A stretch of 64,000 bases of DNA from Nemopilema nomurai. Lineage: Eukaryota; Cnidaria; Scyphozoa; Rhizostomeae; Rhizostomatidae. Shown in pieces: positions 21,786-34,158 of this stretch. The notes below the pieces were generated by a model that had not been told where the DNA came from, ran no database searches, and saw only the letters and a list, made by a program, of their open reading frames with translations. The first letter of the stretch is position 1, and each line of letters opens with the position of its first letter. The DNA lies in assembly GCA_003864495.1 (NCBI GenBank), contig ML133387.1:1673905-1737904 (forward strand). The letters are read 5' to 3'. A program made the position numbers and the translations under genes.

Positions 21786-24546
21786 ATTGCACAAGGAGTG
21801 CTATATTCTAACTAATTCGATCATTTCCCAATCATAGTAGAAATAGACACGGGGTAAGCTGTCAGTTCCGCAGATGACGACGACGGTGTCATAGAAAATA
21901 ATATTGATAACAATAAGTATGTTTGGAAGAAAGAAAATAAGCAGCTATGCCTTGATATATATAATAGCAGAAACATGGACGGGGAGCTAGACAATCTAAC
22001 TGAAATGGGTGGTAGAAATTATAGTCTGCTAAATGTGAATGACATCGTATACACATTTAGCATCGCGATTGTTACCTGTTGTAAACCAATGCTAAATAAG
22101 TTTCGAAAAGGTAAGAACAAAAAGAAACAGCCTTGGTGGTTTGACATTGAGTGCTGGGATGCAAACAAAAATAAACACCACTTTCTTAAACTCTTCTATA
22201 AAACTGGCAATGCATATGTTTTTGGAAAATTCAAGTTGGTAAGAGCAAAACTTAAAAAGTTTATGAAAAGTAAGGAAAATGACTTAAAAAATGAGCTTTG
22301 CACGAAGCTAAAAAGTTCAGCTGAAGACCTGAAGACATTTTGAAAGCTGATCAAAAACAACATTAGAAATAACTTTCGTGAAAGGTGTAGGTCCGAGATA
22401 AGAATCTACACATGGTTTGATCACTAAAACAATCTTCTAAACAGCAGAAGAAGTCATGATCTTAAAGTTAATACGTTTGTTCAATATTATATCAAACATC
22501 ATGATTTGCACTGCGCTTTTTGTAATGAAAACAGCCTCCAAATGCATGACCCAATAACGTCAGCTGAGGTTGAACAACAGATAGCAAGGGTTGAAAATAA
22601 CAAAGCTCACGGTGTAGATGGCATATTGAACGAGGCTACTAAGTAATGGAAGGATAAGATCATTGCCTTCCTGTTAACATTATTTAACCAGATTTTCACT
22701 ATAGCATGCATTCCAAGTGCCTGGAGTAAAGGATTGATAGTATCAATACTTAGAAAAGGTTGCAAAAAGGATTCCAATTATAGGATTCCTATTATTGGAA
22801 ATAATTATAGGGGAACTTCCCTACTCTCCAATCTAAGTAAAATTTTCACTGGAATACTAAACAAGAGAATCATAAGATTCTCTGAACAGAGGAGGCTCAT
22901 TGGTGGCAACTAAGGAGGGTTTCGTAAAAATAGGTCAACAGCTCAAAACCTATTTCTACTGAAAGTATTAGCTGACAAACGGCTCTCACGAAAAAGGGGG
23001 AAATTGTACTGTTTCTTTGTTGAGTTTTCCAAAGCATTTGATACTGCGAACCACTCATATTTAACTTATGTTTTGATCAAGTATGGATTCATAGAAAACT
23101 TTTAAGAGTGCTTAGGGCCATCTATGCAGGCACGTATTATTGTGTTAAGACTGCAAAAGGAGTCACCAATTCGTTCAAATGCGACACAGGTGTTCGTCAA
23201 GGTTTTATGTTGAGTCCAAGGTTGTTTCTGTTATGAGTCAATGAGTTAGACAAAATGCCTGGAAGGATTGGAAGTAAGGGTATTTTTTTAGCCGACTGAA
23301 CCGAAGTTAAAACTTTGTTGTATGCAGATGATGTAGTGCCTTTTGGGAACACAGTTTGTGAGTTTCAGCGCAAAATAAACGTATTGGAACAGTTCTGCGG
23401 TACATGGGGCATGGCTGTAAACTTAGACAAAGAAAATTTTTGTTACAAGCAAAGCCAAATAGAAATAATGACTTATTACAAATATTTGGGGCTGCTTTTA
23501 TCGTCTCGCAATGTATGGTCAAAGGCCCTAGAAAATCGATCATTGCAAGCTGGAGAAGCTTTAAGGCCAATATCATGTCTAATAATACGTTTAAAAGGTG
23601 TCTCACCAAAAGTTGCGTTTAAGGTCTTCGACACAAGAATACTGCCAATGCTGTGTTATGGGGCTGAAGTTTGGGGTTATAAATGGAAGCAACAAATTGA
23701 AAGTATTCATATTAAATTGGGTACAGTTGTTTTAGGTGTAGAAAAATGTTCCACTCCAAGTGCAGTATTTGGTGTATGTGGTAGATACCCACTAATATAT
23801 ACCTATATGAAGCAAACTAACAAGTATTGGTTCAAAATTTTTAAGTTTGAAGGAAGCAGTCTCTTAGCGAGTGCTTACAAATTGCAAATACACTTAACTG
23901 AAGCTGTGACAGACTGCTGGGGCTCAAAAAATAAAATTTATCATTTATGAGAAAGGTTTTGGTCATGTTTGGTTATCCCAGGCTTTTGGAAATGAACGTC
24001 TCTTTTTAAAGATTTTCCATAATAGGATACAAGACATCCAGTTCCAAACCTGGCAATAAATACTCACTGAATATGAAAAACTCTCAATCTATAGAGGATT
24101 TAAGTTTTTGCTGAACCCTGAAAAATACCCTAGTCTGCCAAATTTTTCGGACAGTAAGATAATTGCACGTTTCCGTATTTTCAATCACCATTTAGCAATA
24201 GAAATGTGACGTTATCAAAACAAATTAGCAAGAGAAGAGAGAATTTGCAAAAAAGTAACATAAACGCAATTGAGAATGAACTCCATTTTTTATTAATCTG
24301 CCCAGCTTATGAAACTTTGAGAGAAAAATACATCAACGAACCATTTCTTAGAGTCAGGAATTAACAAACTTTCATCCACAACATGTTGTCAGACTCAACT
24401 GAACTACAAAGCCAGAGATTCTAAATCAATACCGATGCTATTGGAATGATTCATTTTTCTAGCTCATTTTATTATTCTTATTAATATTCATTGCGTCGTA
24501 TTATATGTTATGGCCCTAAGGGGCTGTTCTTGTTTATGAAGGGAAA
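21786..24546 (+). pseudogene. Dead non-LTR retrotransposon (LINE) with reverse transcriptase
   Basis: Broken frames in order: the linker between endonuclease and RT (QPWWFDIECWDANKNK, from 21975), RT motifs NYRGTSLLSNLSKIF (22801), GGFRKNRSTAQNLFLLK (22915), FSKAFDT (23030), GVRQGFMLSPRLF (23190) and LLYADDVV (23315, with the catalytic YADD), the thumb (AVNLDKENF), and a C-terminal HFLLICPAYETLREKY (24280). Several stops and at least one frameshift (near 23100) interrupt it. The endonuclease domain is missing, so it is 5'-truncated. The type resembles CR1/Jockey/L2-like LINEs; the clade was not fixed. Copy 2 of the duplication lacks it (empty around 36395-36410). Confidence 0.85.
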
Positions 24547-25085
24547 AACTTAAGAATCTTTAGGTTCAGAATCGATATTTTTCAAGAATTTTGTGGCTCG
24601 GTACAAAATTAGGCTTTCCTATAAAATTATGCAATTGGTTTACAAAATTCACCTCAAATGGGCAATTTTTTATACAATTTTCATACTCATTTCTTTGGGA
24701 TAAATTATTTTGCTTTTTTCGTTCTTATTCACAACATATTGCAAGCAAATCAGTATATTTTGAACAGTCGTCTAAAAAACAGAGAAAACCCAACTCTTAT
24801 TTATCCAGAATCCAGAAAAACTAAGAAAAACAAATTTTCGCACGTCTCTTACTACAAAAGAGTGAAAAATATCAAAATTAAAACATATTGCGTTAAAACA
24901 CGTAGAAATTACAATTAAGGTGTTCTTTTCTTTGTGTTACCATATTTTTCAACGTGTGAGAGTTCCATTAAACTTGACATTGACATGTCTCGATCCTAAA
25001 TTTGTTGTGCCATCATAAAGAGAACGTCTTCCTCTATCTCCCCCTGACTGTGAGTTGCAAGTTGGTGAACGTTTATTTTTTGCAA

Positions 25086-26007
25086 TTGAAGCACAATCTC
25101 TTGAATTCTGGGTACTACTTACAACAACCTGAAATTCTAGCATCCACTTCAGTGCCCCATGTCAGTGCTATTCCCCTGTTTCATGTTTCGAAATGTTATT
25201 ACATCCCCCGGTTCCGCTGTACAGCACTCTACCGCATTTATTTCATTTATAGAATTCATAGAATAGAAGGTTTATACGCATTTAATACAAATTGGTCAAT
25301 CACATGCAGCATCAAACATTTTTAAAGTTACCAGGAAATGAAAACCTAAAAAGGCCATATTTTTAGGGCAATGGTATCTATCTATATTTTTATAGTGTTA
25401 TGTCTATTGTTTCAAATTTGATTAGGTTCTGGTTGTTTGTTCTTTTCACTTGTCCTACCCCTTTCCAGCTCATCAAATTTTGTGTCACTGTTTAAATTGA
25501 ACGTCTATTTGAATAACCACGATCCAATTAGACTCTAACTATCGTCAATTTGGAATGACCATTAAGTTGACTGTTTGCTGTTTGTCCTGCCTGTTTCCTC
25601 AAAGGCACTGCAACACACTTTCAAAGTATATCAAATGGACAACTTCAAAGTTGGTACTTTCAATCTCATATTTAATGGGAGGTCATTACTTGACTGTCTC
25701 TCATTTCACCTGTTGTAGATATTTGAAAAAGTGTCTAAAGTATGCAGATAATGTATCATCATTGTGCAGCATATCCAACAACAAGTGGCTTGAGTGCCTA
25801 AAAATGGTGTCACAATTTTGAGAGCTTACCAAAGGTAGACCTAAAGTTAACCAAAAGGTAGCTTAGAGCACCGATATAACAACCAATGATTCAACTTCCA
25901 GGCAACTAATGTAGGCCCACTGGCAATGATCAAGGTATTTGGCTACTATCTAACCGCTTACGCCATTATCTAACCGCCCAATCGTTCAATAATAGGAACA
26001 TTATTGG
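25086..26007. other. Spacer between block 1 and block 2
   Basis: Unique AT-rich sequence linking the end of U1 to the start of A2. Open frames at 25002-25325 and 25555-25821 are Cys- and Tyr-rich without a recognisable domain. Nothing supported was found. Confidence 0.4.
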
Positions 26008-27890
26008 CGACAACAAATACCAACATTAATGAAGAGTTACGACAACTTTGTTCTTGAATAAAGCATCTTAATTTGAGATGCAAGCATTGGTCCAATTTTC
26101 CTGTAAAGGAAATTGTTTTTATTCAAGTCATGTACTTATAAAGCTTCATAACTTTGAGAAAATAACAAGTTCAGAGTGAGTCAGCTCCATTAATACCAAA
26201 CAGACGTTCTTACAAAACAGGTTCATAAGTGTCTTTTAATTGTTATCTTTCAATTTAGTACTAGTGAATAGCAACTTGACAAAATTATACTTATATTAGG
26301 TATTAGTAATGTTCTCTGCTTGATGTATATGTGTGACTTTTGTGACTAAACAGAATTGTAGATGTATCTTGACCATACTGATAAACATGGTAGATTCTGA
26401 AGCAGTCGACAACAAATTTCAGAAGCTTTGATACGTTCTGCTTTTGCCATAAGTCAGCTCAGAAAGTAGCCTGTCCTTCTCTTCATCTGCGCTGAAATCT
26501 TCTAAAGATGTCATCAGGCTATTATTTTCCCAGAGCTAAATGATAAATCGTGATTGTAATCTACGAACCTGCTCGAACAAAGTTTTTTGCTTGCTGTCTA
26601 CTATTTAGTTAAGCCCAATAAACTATTTTTTAGTTTAATAGGGTGCCAGCAGTAGGAAAAAAATTCCTTAAAAGGTTTAGACCAGCTATATTCGCTTCAC
26701 AGTATTTTTTAAAACAACGACACAGCTAGCTTTGCGATCTTGAAAAAGGTGATCCATACTAAATTTGATACAAAGAGATATCTTCATAGCTGCTTGATAT
26801 CTTATTATGAGAAAGAGAATGATTCAATTGCCTAGTTGTTTCTCTTGCCTAAGAACAGTGCTTCATCTTTGCAGCATTTTGAAAAACGTCTGCTGCTGTT
26901 CTTGCCAGAAGATAGCGCTTCGTCAATGTTTAAAGTATAGATATTGGAATGAGAAGCGACATGCGACTGCCTTGGGATGAAAACACTGATGAGTCGTAAA
27001 ATATAACACATGAAAATAGGATGCATGCTCCCAAACTGTACATTCAGGTAGGAGCAAACTCAATATTTCATTACTTTGAGAGTGAGAGGCAAGCGTGGAG
27101 AAGGGAGAAATGAGACTGCACATATAATGAGATAGAATTAGTTCCCGGAATTCAAACGAGTCCGAAGTATTTGCATGCAGAAATTTTATTGGTGCATAGA
27201 GTCATTCATAATCTCAAATGCGCCTCTCTATGAGCAGATACAAGAAGAACTGTCCAGTTAACAACCAAGTTTTGAACAGAGGTTTCCCTCTGTCATAGTC
27301 AGTTTAGCCGACCCATGACATGGCTATGACAGATATCGGGCCTGAATCAAAGTTTACCTGTGATGTGCAAGGTTCAGTTAAATTCAGTGCCTTGGATGCA
27401 TGAATATAAATTAATACGTAATTTAAATTTGGACTGCCAAGACTGTTTTCGTAACACAATTATGGAAAATAACTGGAGTGCAATGTCTACAAAAACTCTA
27501 AGTTAGCATCGATTCCCTTAAGCATCAGAAAAAGCATTTCCTATTGGAACCTAGCATAGAGATTATTATTGAAAAGAGCGTAAAGAAGATCGTTCAGCAA
27601 AGAATGCAAGTTTTTTTACTGTTCTGTTGTAAAACTCAATTCCAAATACTGATTATACTGTAAATACTGATTATCCCCCTTTCTGTCCATAACTGCTTGA
27701 TTGGATTTTGAATCTTTCCTTCTTGGCGTTTCGTGAACATTGACTATTGCTGTAGCATTGTCGGCAGAGATTCCTTTTAGGTGCATCAGCTGTTTGGCAA
27801 ACATGTCCCTCACTAAAAGTAACTACAAGTAATATTTCGATAGTTGAAATAGGAACGGACTTGCCAAGTCAGATTAGACAGCTTGTATTA
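26008..27890. repeat. Segmental duplication, part A', copy 2
   Basis: Collinear with 1-4712, offset 26,007 at the left edge. It preserves the empty site of the THAP transposon (single ATATAAC at about 26999-27006). It also contains 168 bp (27672-27839) absent from copy 1, bounded in both cases by GAT, which carries a MUS81-like exon. Confidence 0.9.
27718..27812 (-). pseudogene. MUS81-like exon fragment
   Basis: After a TTTTAG acceptor (27814-27813) the minus strand reads (V)RDMFAKQLMHLKGISADN and ATAIVNVHETP. This resembles the C-terminal helix-hairpin-helix part of MUS81, the XPF-family structure-specific endonuclease subunit, where the human protein has REVFARQLMQVRGVSGEKA. Similarity ends after the Thr-Pro; no donor follows, and the frame runs on without meaning. 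No other MUS81 exon was found nearby, so this is read as a captured or relic exon. The match is from memory of the family and is short. Confidence 0.5.
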
Positions 27891-29736
27891 ATGGAAAAAA
27901 TTGGAGCAATCTCTCGTTAGCATGATAGATTATTCGTTGATACAACATTCTATCCTATTTTTTGCAACATTTTACATTTAAAGAGGGAAAAAACAATTGT
28001 TTTATATCAGGGAATGTGGTTAGAATTCCGCATTTCCGGAAATGAGCAGTGCTGCAGACGAAGTTTGCTAGCCAAAGTCAGTCCAAAACAAAGAGATCTT
28101 TATAAACAGGGATACGAAGATTAGAAAATTTTTTTCAAGGTAAAAGCTAACGTGGATCGATTGAGCCCCGATGGGTAGATCAAGGGTGCGACAGTGCAAA
28201 TTTCGATTAATCGTCAAAGCAACTGTTTAAGCAATAAAAACTGTTTTCTTTTTCAAAAAAGCGTTTTTAGAAATATTTTTGATGAGATTTTGCAGGGCAT
28301 GCGGCGCATTACCAGCTTCCCTTGACGCTACGCCACTGACATCAATGTCTTCAACTGTAGTTATCAAAAACTAAGAAGACGCCAAGGACTCAATAAAACC
28401 TGATTAATTAATTGCTAATCTAACATAAAAGGGTATGCATGAGGAGGAAACTTTCATTGAATCTAACAAAGCAAATAAAAGCGTAAATTGTCATTTATTT
28501 GATTTTAGAGTGAATGATAATTTTCAGAAAGAACATGAGTCCATGCCTCTTTCAGTCTCGTGTCTACATGAAAAAGAGACTGCTTAAGATGGCTCAGCAA
28601 AAGAAAACAATTAACGGGGCCGTTCTGTCGACGGCACTTGAAACCATTGCTGCAGCCATTGCTTTGTCGAGAAAACAAGGCATGCAATGTCAAATGGAGA
28701 CCTGTAACAGCCAATAATCCGAGTACGTATGGCACCCAAATCATTTTTAAATCACTCATCATTCATCTAAAGACACTATTTCGTTTGGCTCTTTAGTCTG
28801 TTAAGACTTGTTTCCAATCGATCATTTTACTTTTTGTACATCTGAGACAACTGGTGCTTAGCTTTCTTAGAAGCATAGCTCATAATCTACAATACTTTGC
28901 GCTTATCTACAATACTTTGCAACAACTTAAATGGCAAAAGAATATGATCTTTGAAAAATTGGCAAAATAAGTATTTTCAGAACCTTGAAACATATTGCCT
29001 GCCACCCAAAGTAAGTCTCCAAGTTGAATTTTTCGAAAATCCATCTTGACATCTGAAAGAATCGTGGCAAAATTATCAAGCAATTAAAAATTGGACCTCA
29101 TAAGGGAGACCAAGTTTCCTGATAAATGAACACAGATGAATACGTAAAATAGAGCCTGAAATTTCCATTCCGAAAAAGGTGTAAAGAGGCAAAGCATGGA
29201 GATGAGCATGTGATTCTAAACGACCAGTAGATAACTCTATTGATATCATTAACATCAACGGCCAGCGGTGTCAACGTAAATAAGTCTGTCCGATTACAGA
29301 GCTAGTTGAAAGCAACAGATCAAATAACTGCATCAAGGAACTTTGCCAGTGACAAAGTTGGACACATTGGTTGACAAGACCAAAGCATTAACATAGGTTG
29401 ATGGTAACTCAAATTGAGGCGATCAAGCTAACAATGACACGAGGTGACAAGAAGTGGCCCACTTGTTGGAATTCCCAACGATCTTGCGATCATCTTAAAA
29501 ATATGCAATTACAAGATTGTTGCGGGAATTCTGATAGTTAAGTAGTATCACATGATTTAGATCTTATTTTGGGAATTCGAGCAGTTCCGATCGCCTGAAA
29601 AGCAGCAGAGCAAACTGGTTTTGTGTGAATTTCCAGTTTGCAAAGGAAAGAAACCGATTGATTGAACGGTGCCAGTGTTGATTCTTTTTTTTATTTACCT
29701 CTAGCTACTTAAGTATTGATATAGAATAGATACTTA
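27891..29736. other. AT-rich spacer before satellite 2
   Basis: Mostly featureless. A transposon end is listed separately (28285-28338). The plus frame 28514-28717 contains MAQQKKTINGAVLSTALETI followed by AAAIALSRKQG, more GC-rich than its surroundings, but with no recognised domain. Two short direct repeats (ATCTACAATACTTTGC) occur at about 28888-28920. The final 36 bp already resemble satellite units. Confidence 0.4.
28285..28338. mobile_element. Terminus of a hAT-like element or MITE
   Basis: The sequence ends GACGCTACGCCACTG, whose complement CAGTGGCGTAGCGTC is a common hAT-type terminal repeat start. The partner end was not found in the neighbourhood, so only a fragment is claimed. Confidence 0.3.
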
Positions 29737-32700
29737 CTCTTGTGTGCTTAATTGTAGGGGGGGGGTCGAATAAAAAGGGGGGTGGACATTTTCCTAGATT
29801 TTTATAAAGCGGAGGGGTCATAATAAATTGAACAACAGGGAAAATATAAATAAGCTTCTAAAATGGGGGGGGGGGGTGAGGTGAGATACTGCAAGGGCAT
29901 TTTTGGTCAGAGTCGAAAACATGTTAGCTGGTCAACGGCAGAAGCGTAGAGCTCAAGGAGGAGAAGCAAAAAATATAGTTAAAAGACAATTTAAATATGG
30001 ATGATCACAATGAGTAAACGCTTTGAAATTTTAAACTCTGATTTATTTTTTCTTAAAAAGAATGGAGCCAAACCATTTTTTTTGAGAAGTTTAAAAGGTC
30101 TAACGTGGGGGTTGATAATAAAATGAGGGGGTTGGTCGTCCATTGAGATTTCCATAAAATGGAGGGGTCATTATAAAATGATATGAAGGGTGAAATATTT
30201 TGAAAAATGCAATATGACCCTCCCCTACAATTACGCACACAAGAGTAAGGACGTACAGCCACTGAACAGCAGACAGAAAGTAGCTACTTCAGGACATATA
30301 TGTATAGCTACTAAAGGGTACATATAAAATAGCTACTTAAGGACGTCTAGAAATAGATACTTAAGGGTAGATATAAAGCAGCTACTTAAGGACGTATATA
30401 TATAGCTACTTAAGGGTAGATATTAAGTAGCTACTTAAGGACGTATAGAAATAGCTACTTAAGGGTAGATATAAAGCAGCTACTTAAGGACGTATATATA
30501 TAGCTACTTAAGGGTAGATATTAAGTAGCTACTTAAGGACGTATATACATAGCTACTTAAGGGTAGATATTAAGTAGCTACTTAAGGACGTACAGAAATA
30601 GCTACTTAAAGGTAGATATTAAGTAGCTACTTAAGGACGTATAGAAATAGCTTCTTAAGGGTAGATATTAAGTAGCTACTTAAGGACGTATAAAAATAGC
30701 TACTAAAGAGTAGATATAAAACAGCTACTTAAGGACGTATAGAAATAGCTACTTAAGGGTAGATATAAAGCAGCTACTTAAGGACGTATAGAAATAGCTA
30801 CTGAAGGGTGGATATAAAGCAGCTACTTAAGGACGTATAGAAATAGCTACTTAAGGGTAGATATAAAGCAGCTACTTAAGGACGTATATACATAGCTACT
30901 TAAGGGTAGATATTAAGTAGCTACTTAAGGACGTATAAAAATAGCTACTAAAGAGTAGATATAAAACAGCTACTTAAGGACGTATATACATAGCTACTTA
31001 AGGGTAGATATTAAGTAGCTACTTAAGGACGTATAGAAATAGCTACTTAAGGGTAGATATAAAGCAGCTACTTAAGGACGTATATACATAGCTACTTAAG
31101 GGTAGATATTAGGTAGCTACTTAAGGACGTATAGAAATAGCTACTTAAGGGTAGATATAAAGCAGCTACTTAAGGACGTATAGAAATAGCTACTTAAGGG
31201 TAGATATTAAGTAGCTACTTAAGGACGTACAGAAATAGCTACTTAAGGGTAGATATAAAGCAGCTACTTAAGGACGTATATACATAGCTACTTAAGGGTA
31301 GATATTAAGTAGCTACTTAAGGGCGTATAGAAATAGCTACTTAAGGGTAGGTATTACGTAGCTACATTAAGCAGCTACATCGTACCTGTACCTTAAGCAG
31401 CTACTTCGTACCTGTACCTTAAGCAGCTACTTCGTACCTGTACCTTAAGCAGCTACTTCGTACCTGTACTTAACTGCTTAGGTACAGGTACGAAGTAGCT
31501 GCTTAAGGTACAGGTACGAAGTAGCTACTTAAGGTACAGGTACGAAGTAGCTGCTTAAGGCACAGGTACGAAGTAGCTGCTTAAGGTACAGGTACGAAGT
31601 AGCTGCTTAAGGTACAGGTACGAAGTAGCTGCTTAAGGTACAGGTACGAAGTAGCTGCTTAAGGTACAGGTACGATGTAGCTGCTTAAGGTACAGGTACG
31701 ATGTAGCTGCCTAATGTAGCTACGTAATACCTACCCTTAAGTAGCTATTTCTATACGCCCTTAAGTAGCTACTTAATATCTACCCTTAAGTAGCTATGTA
31801 TATACGTCCTTAAGTAGCTGCTTTATATCCACCCTTAAGTAGCTATTTCTATACGTCCTTAACTAGCTACTTAATATCTACCCTTAAGTAGCTATGTATA
31901 TACGTCCTTAAGTAGCTGCTTTATATCTACCCTTAAGTAGTTATTTCTATACGTCCTTAAGTAGCTACTTAATATCTACCCTTAAGTAGCTATTTCTATA
32001 CGTTCTTAAGTAGCTGCTTTATATCTACCCTTAAGTAGCTATTTCTATACGTCCTTAAGTAGCTACCTAATATCTACCCTTAAGTAGCTATGTATATACG
32101 TCCTTAAGTAGCTGCTTTATATCTACCCTTAAGTAGTTATTTCTATACGTCCTTAAGTAGCTACTTAATATCTACCCTTAAGTAGCTATTTCTATACGTT
32201 CTTAAGTAGCTGCTTTATATCTACCCTTAAGTAGCTATTTCTATACGTCCTTAAGTAGCTACCTAATATCTACCCTTAAGTAGCTATGTATATACGTCCT
32301 TAAGTAGCTGCTTTATATCTACCCTTAAGTAGCTATTTCTATACGTCCTTAAGTAGCTACTTAATATCTACCCTTAAGTAGCTATGTATATACGTCCTTA
32401 AGTATCTGCTTTATATCTACCCTTAAGTAGCAATTTCTATACGTCCTTAAGTAGCTACTAAATATCTACCCTTAAGTAGCTATTTCTATACGTCCTTAAG
32501 TAGCTGCTTTATATCTACCCTTAAGTAGCTATTTCTATACGTCCTTAAGTAGCTACTTAATATCTACCCTTAAGTAGCTATGTATAGACGTCCTTAAGTA
32601 GCTGCTTTATATCTACCCGTAAGTATCTATTTCTATACGTCCTTAAGTAGCTACTTAATATCCACCCTTTAGTAGCTATATCTATACTTCCTTGAGTAGC

Positions 32701-32775
32701 TACTTAATATCTACCCTAAAGTAGCTATATCTATACGTCCTTAAGTAGCTAATTTATATCTACCCTACTTTCTGA
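29701..32775. repeat. Satellite locus 2: mirrored 49-bp/26-bp array
   Basis: Same design as locus 1. The 49-bp units run forward from about 30268 to 31368. The 26-bp units run forward (31369-31465), an 18-bp axis spacer GTACTTAACTGCTTAGGT sits at 31466-31483, and 26-bp units run in reverse to about 31710. The 49-bp units then continue in reverse to 32775. The arms are about 1.2 and 1.3 kb, close to symmetrical. Many units here read AAAGCAGCTAC where locus 1 reads AAAGTAGCTAC, so each locus has its own dominant variant. A MITE splits the left edge. Confidence 0.95.
29737..30245. mobile_element. 509-bp MITE with TA duplication, G-rich
   Basis: The left end CTCTTGTGTGCTTAATTGTA and its complement at the right end (TACAATTACGCACACAAGAG) form TIRs. 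Both sides have TA (29735-29736, 30246-30247). Removing the element restores a normal satellite sequence, GATACTTAAGGACG. TA targets are typical of Tc1/mariner-type elements. Inside are runs of nine or more G (about 29757 and 29869) and several GGGG tracts, and no coding frame. It is therefore non-autonomous. Confidence 0.8.
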
Positions 32776-33700
32776 CTGTCTTTAGCTAGCTAATCATAGT
32801 TTTCATTCCATGGCAATATTTCATTAACTCTTGACAGGCTTTTCCGTATGTGCCCTTAACCAGTAGCTGTCTTTCTGCCCTTAAGTACTCTTCCAACTTT
32901 TCCTTTGCGAAGTATCTTTGTTCAATCTACTTCTCAAGTATCTATTTCTTCTATAGCCTTCAACAACTACTTTCCATAAGTCCTCAAGAAGTTAGTTTCT
33001 ATATTATCTGAATTAGGTACTTTTGGAAGTTCTAAAACTGCTCCCTCTAGGTGTCTTTAATAAGCTCTATTGCACCTCTACTTGAAAGCTACTTTCGATC
33101 TATCTTAAAGTAACTACAGACATAACTCTTTTAGCCAACTTCCTTCTGCATATTCAAGCTAGACAAATAGACTACATGTGTGCAAGACTGCTGTTGCTCT
33201 ATTTTCCATAATCTGCTTAGGTAGTTGGTTGTTGGAAGCCTTCCACACTCTGTCCGTCACATGTCCACATAGCTATTGTGAATAGGTTTCATTCCAACAC
33301 AATTGATGAAGATAGAATGCGGATGCAATTTGTGAAAATATTAATTAACATTTACAAAGCAAACTAGCTTATTTTCAACTAAATTAGCGTAGTTCTGATC
33401 AGAGCTTTATAAAAGCTGTTAAAGTCAGCTTATTTTGATTAAAAATTTGTTTTTCTTCAAAAAATTATTTTTCTTAACAGCATATTTTTATAAGGTCAAA
33501 TTATATAGCAAGTCTAGAGGCTTTTTTTACTCAACTTTCAAACTTGACTCTCAGCACGGAAAGACGACATAAATTGTTTCATACTTAAAGTGTATCATAA
33601 ATGTTAATAACAAGATTTTGATAAAAACGAAATTTCCTATTTTTAGTTAAACTAAATAAACATTGCTAAAGCACAAATTAAGTTCAGAATGAACAACTTA

Positions 33701-34158
33701 TGTTGTGTATAAAGGCTTCCTAGGGGCAGATCTAGCCTAGTTTTTGAGTTAGTTCCTTCCTTCCTTGAACATTCGCCGCCATTTTCACACGAACAGAACT
33801 GTCCGTTGGCCTCTCACACACAAGTCTCAAGCAGACACGTTGGTCTCAGGTTCAAACATCGAAGAACCCGAAGTTCTCAGTTCTCAGCCAAGATAACAAA
33901 AGAAGTCTCAGTTCTGAACATTTAGAACAATGCCAAGGTCTCAGTTCCAAACCTTGGGCTGCAAACAACGAAACATAGCGGGGTCTGGCCTCCAGCGATT
34001 TTTGCAAGGGCCTCCGCAGCAGCCTAAGGCTCTTTTTGTTTCGGCTTGTGGTGAAACTCATGAAACTTTAACATCAGTTAGAGTGAAATTTGAATCTTGT
34101 GAGTGATGAAAAAGATTTTGGAATGATTTTGATTATCATTATTCTATTCTCGGAAACA
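33701..34158. other. 458-bp segment present only in copy 2
   Basis: Copy 1 joins directly across this point (17352-17358). The segment starts TGTTGTGTATAAAGGC, has a TATA-like TATAAAG, repeats GTCTCAGTTC several times, and ends ...GGAAACA. TG...CA termini suggest a solo LTR, but no target-site duplication is visible, so a deletion in copy 1 is equally possible. No gene is supported; the minus frame 33852-34061 is Leu/Arg-rich and unrecognised. Confidence 0.35.

Larger units (their letters stand above)
15060..25085. repeat. Segmental duplication, part U, copy 1
   Basis: The right satellite arm and the following 8.6 kb align collinearly with 31360-37185. Copy 1 is longer because of a hAT-like element (17467-19641) and a LINE (21786-24546), both absent from copy 2. 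Copy 2 has a SINE and 450 extra bp. Similarity ends at about 25085/37185, just after a stretch containing AAATTTGTTGTGCCATCATA. Confidence 0.9.

Noticed and set aside
23307..23609. Minus-strand 100-codon frame
   Set aside because: It is a shadow of the LINE reverse transcriptase on plus, which carries the YADD motif.
33701..34158. Definite solo LTR
   Set aside because: TG...CA ends and a TATA-like motif are suggestive, but no target duplication is seen and the paralogous junction fits a deletion as well.
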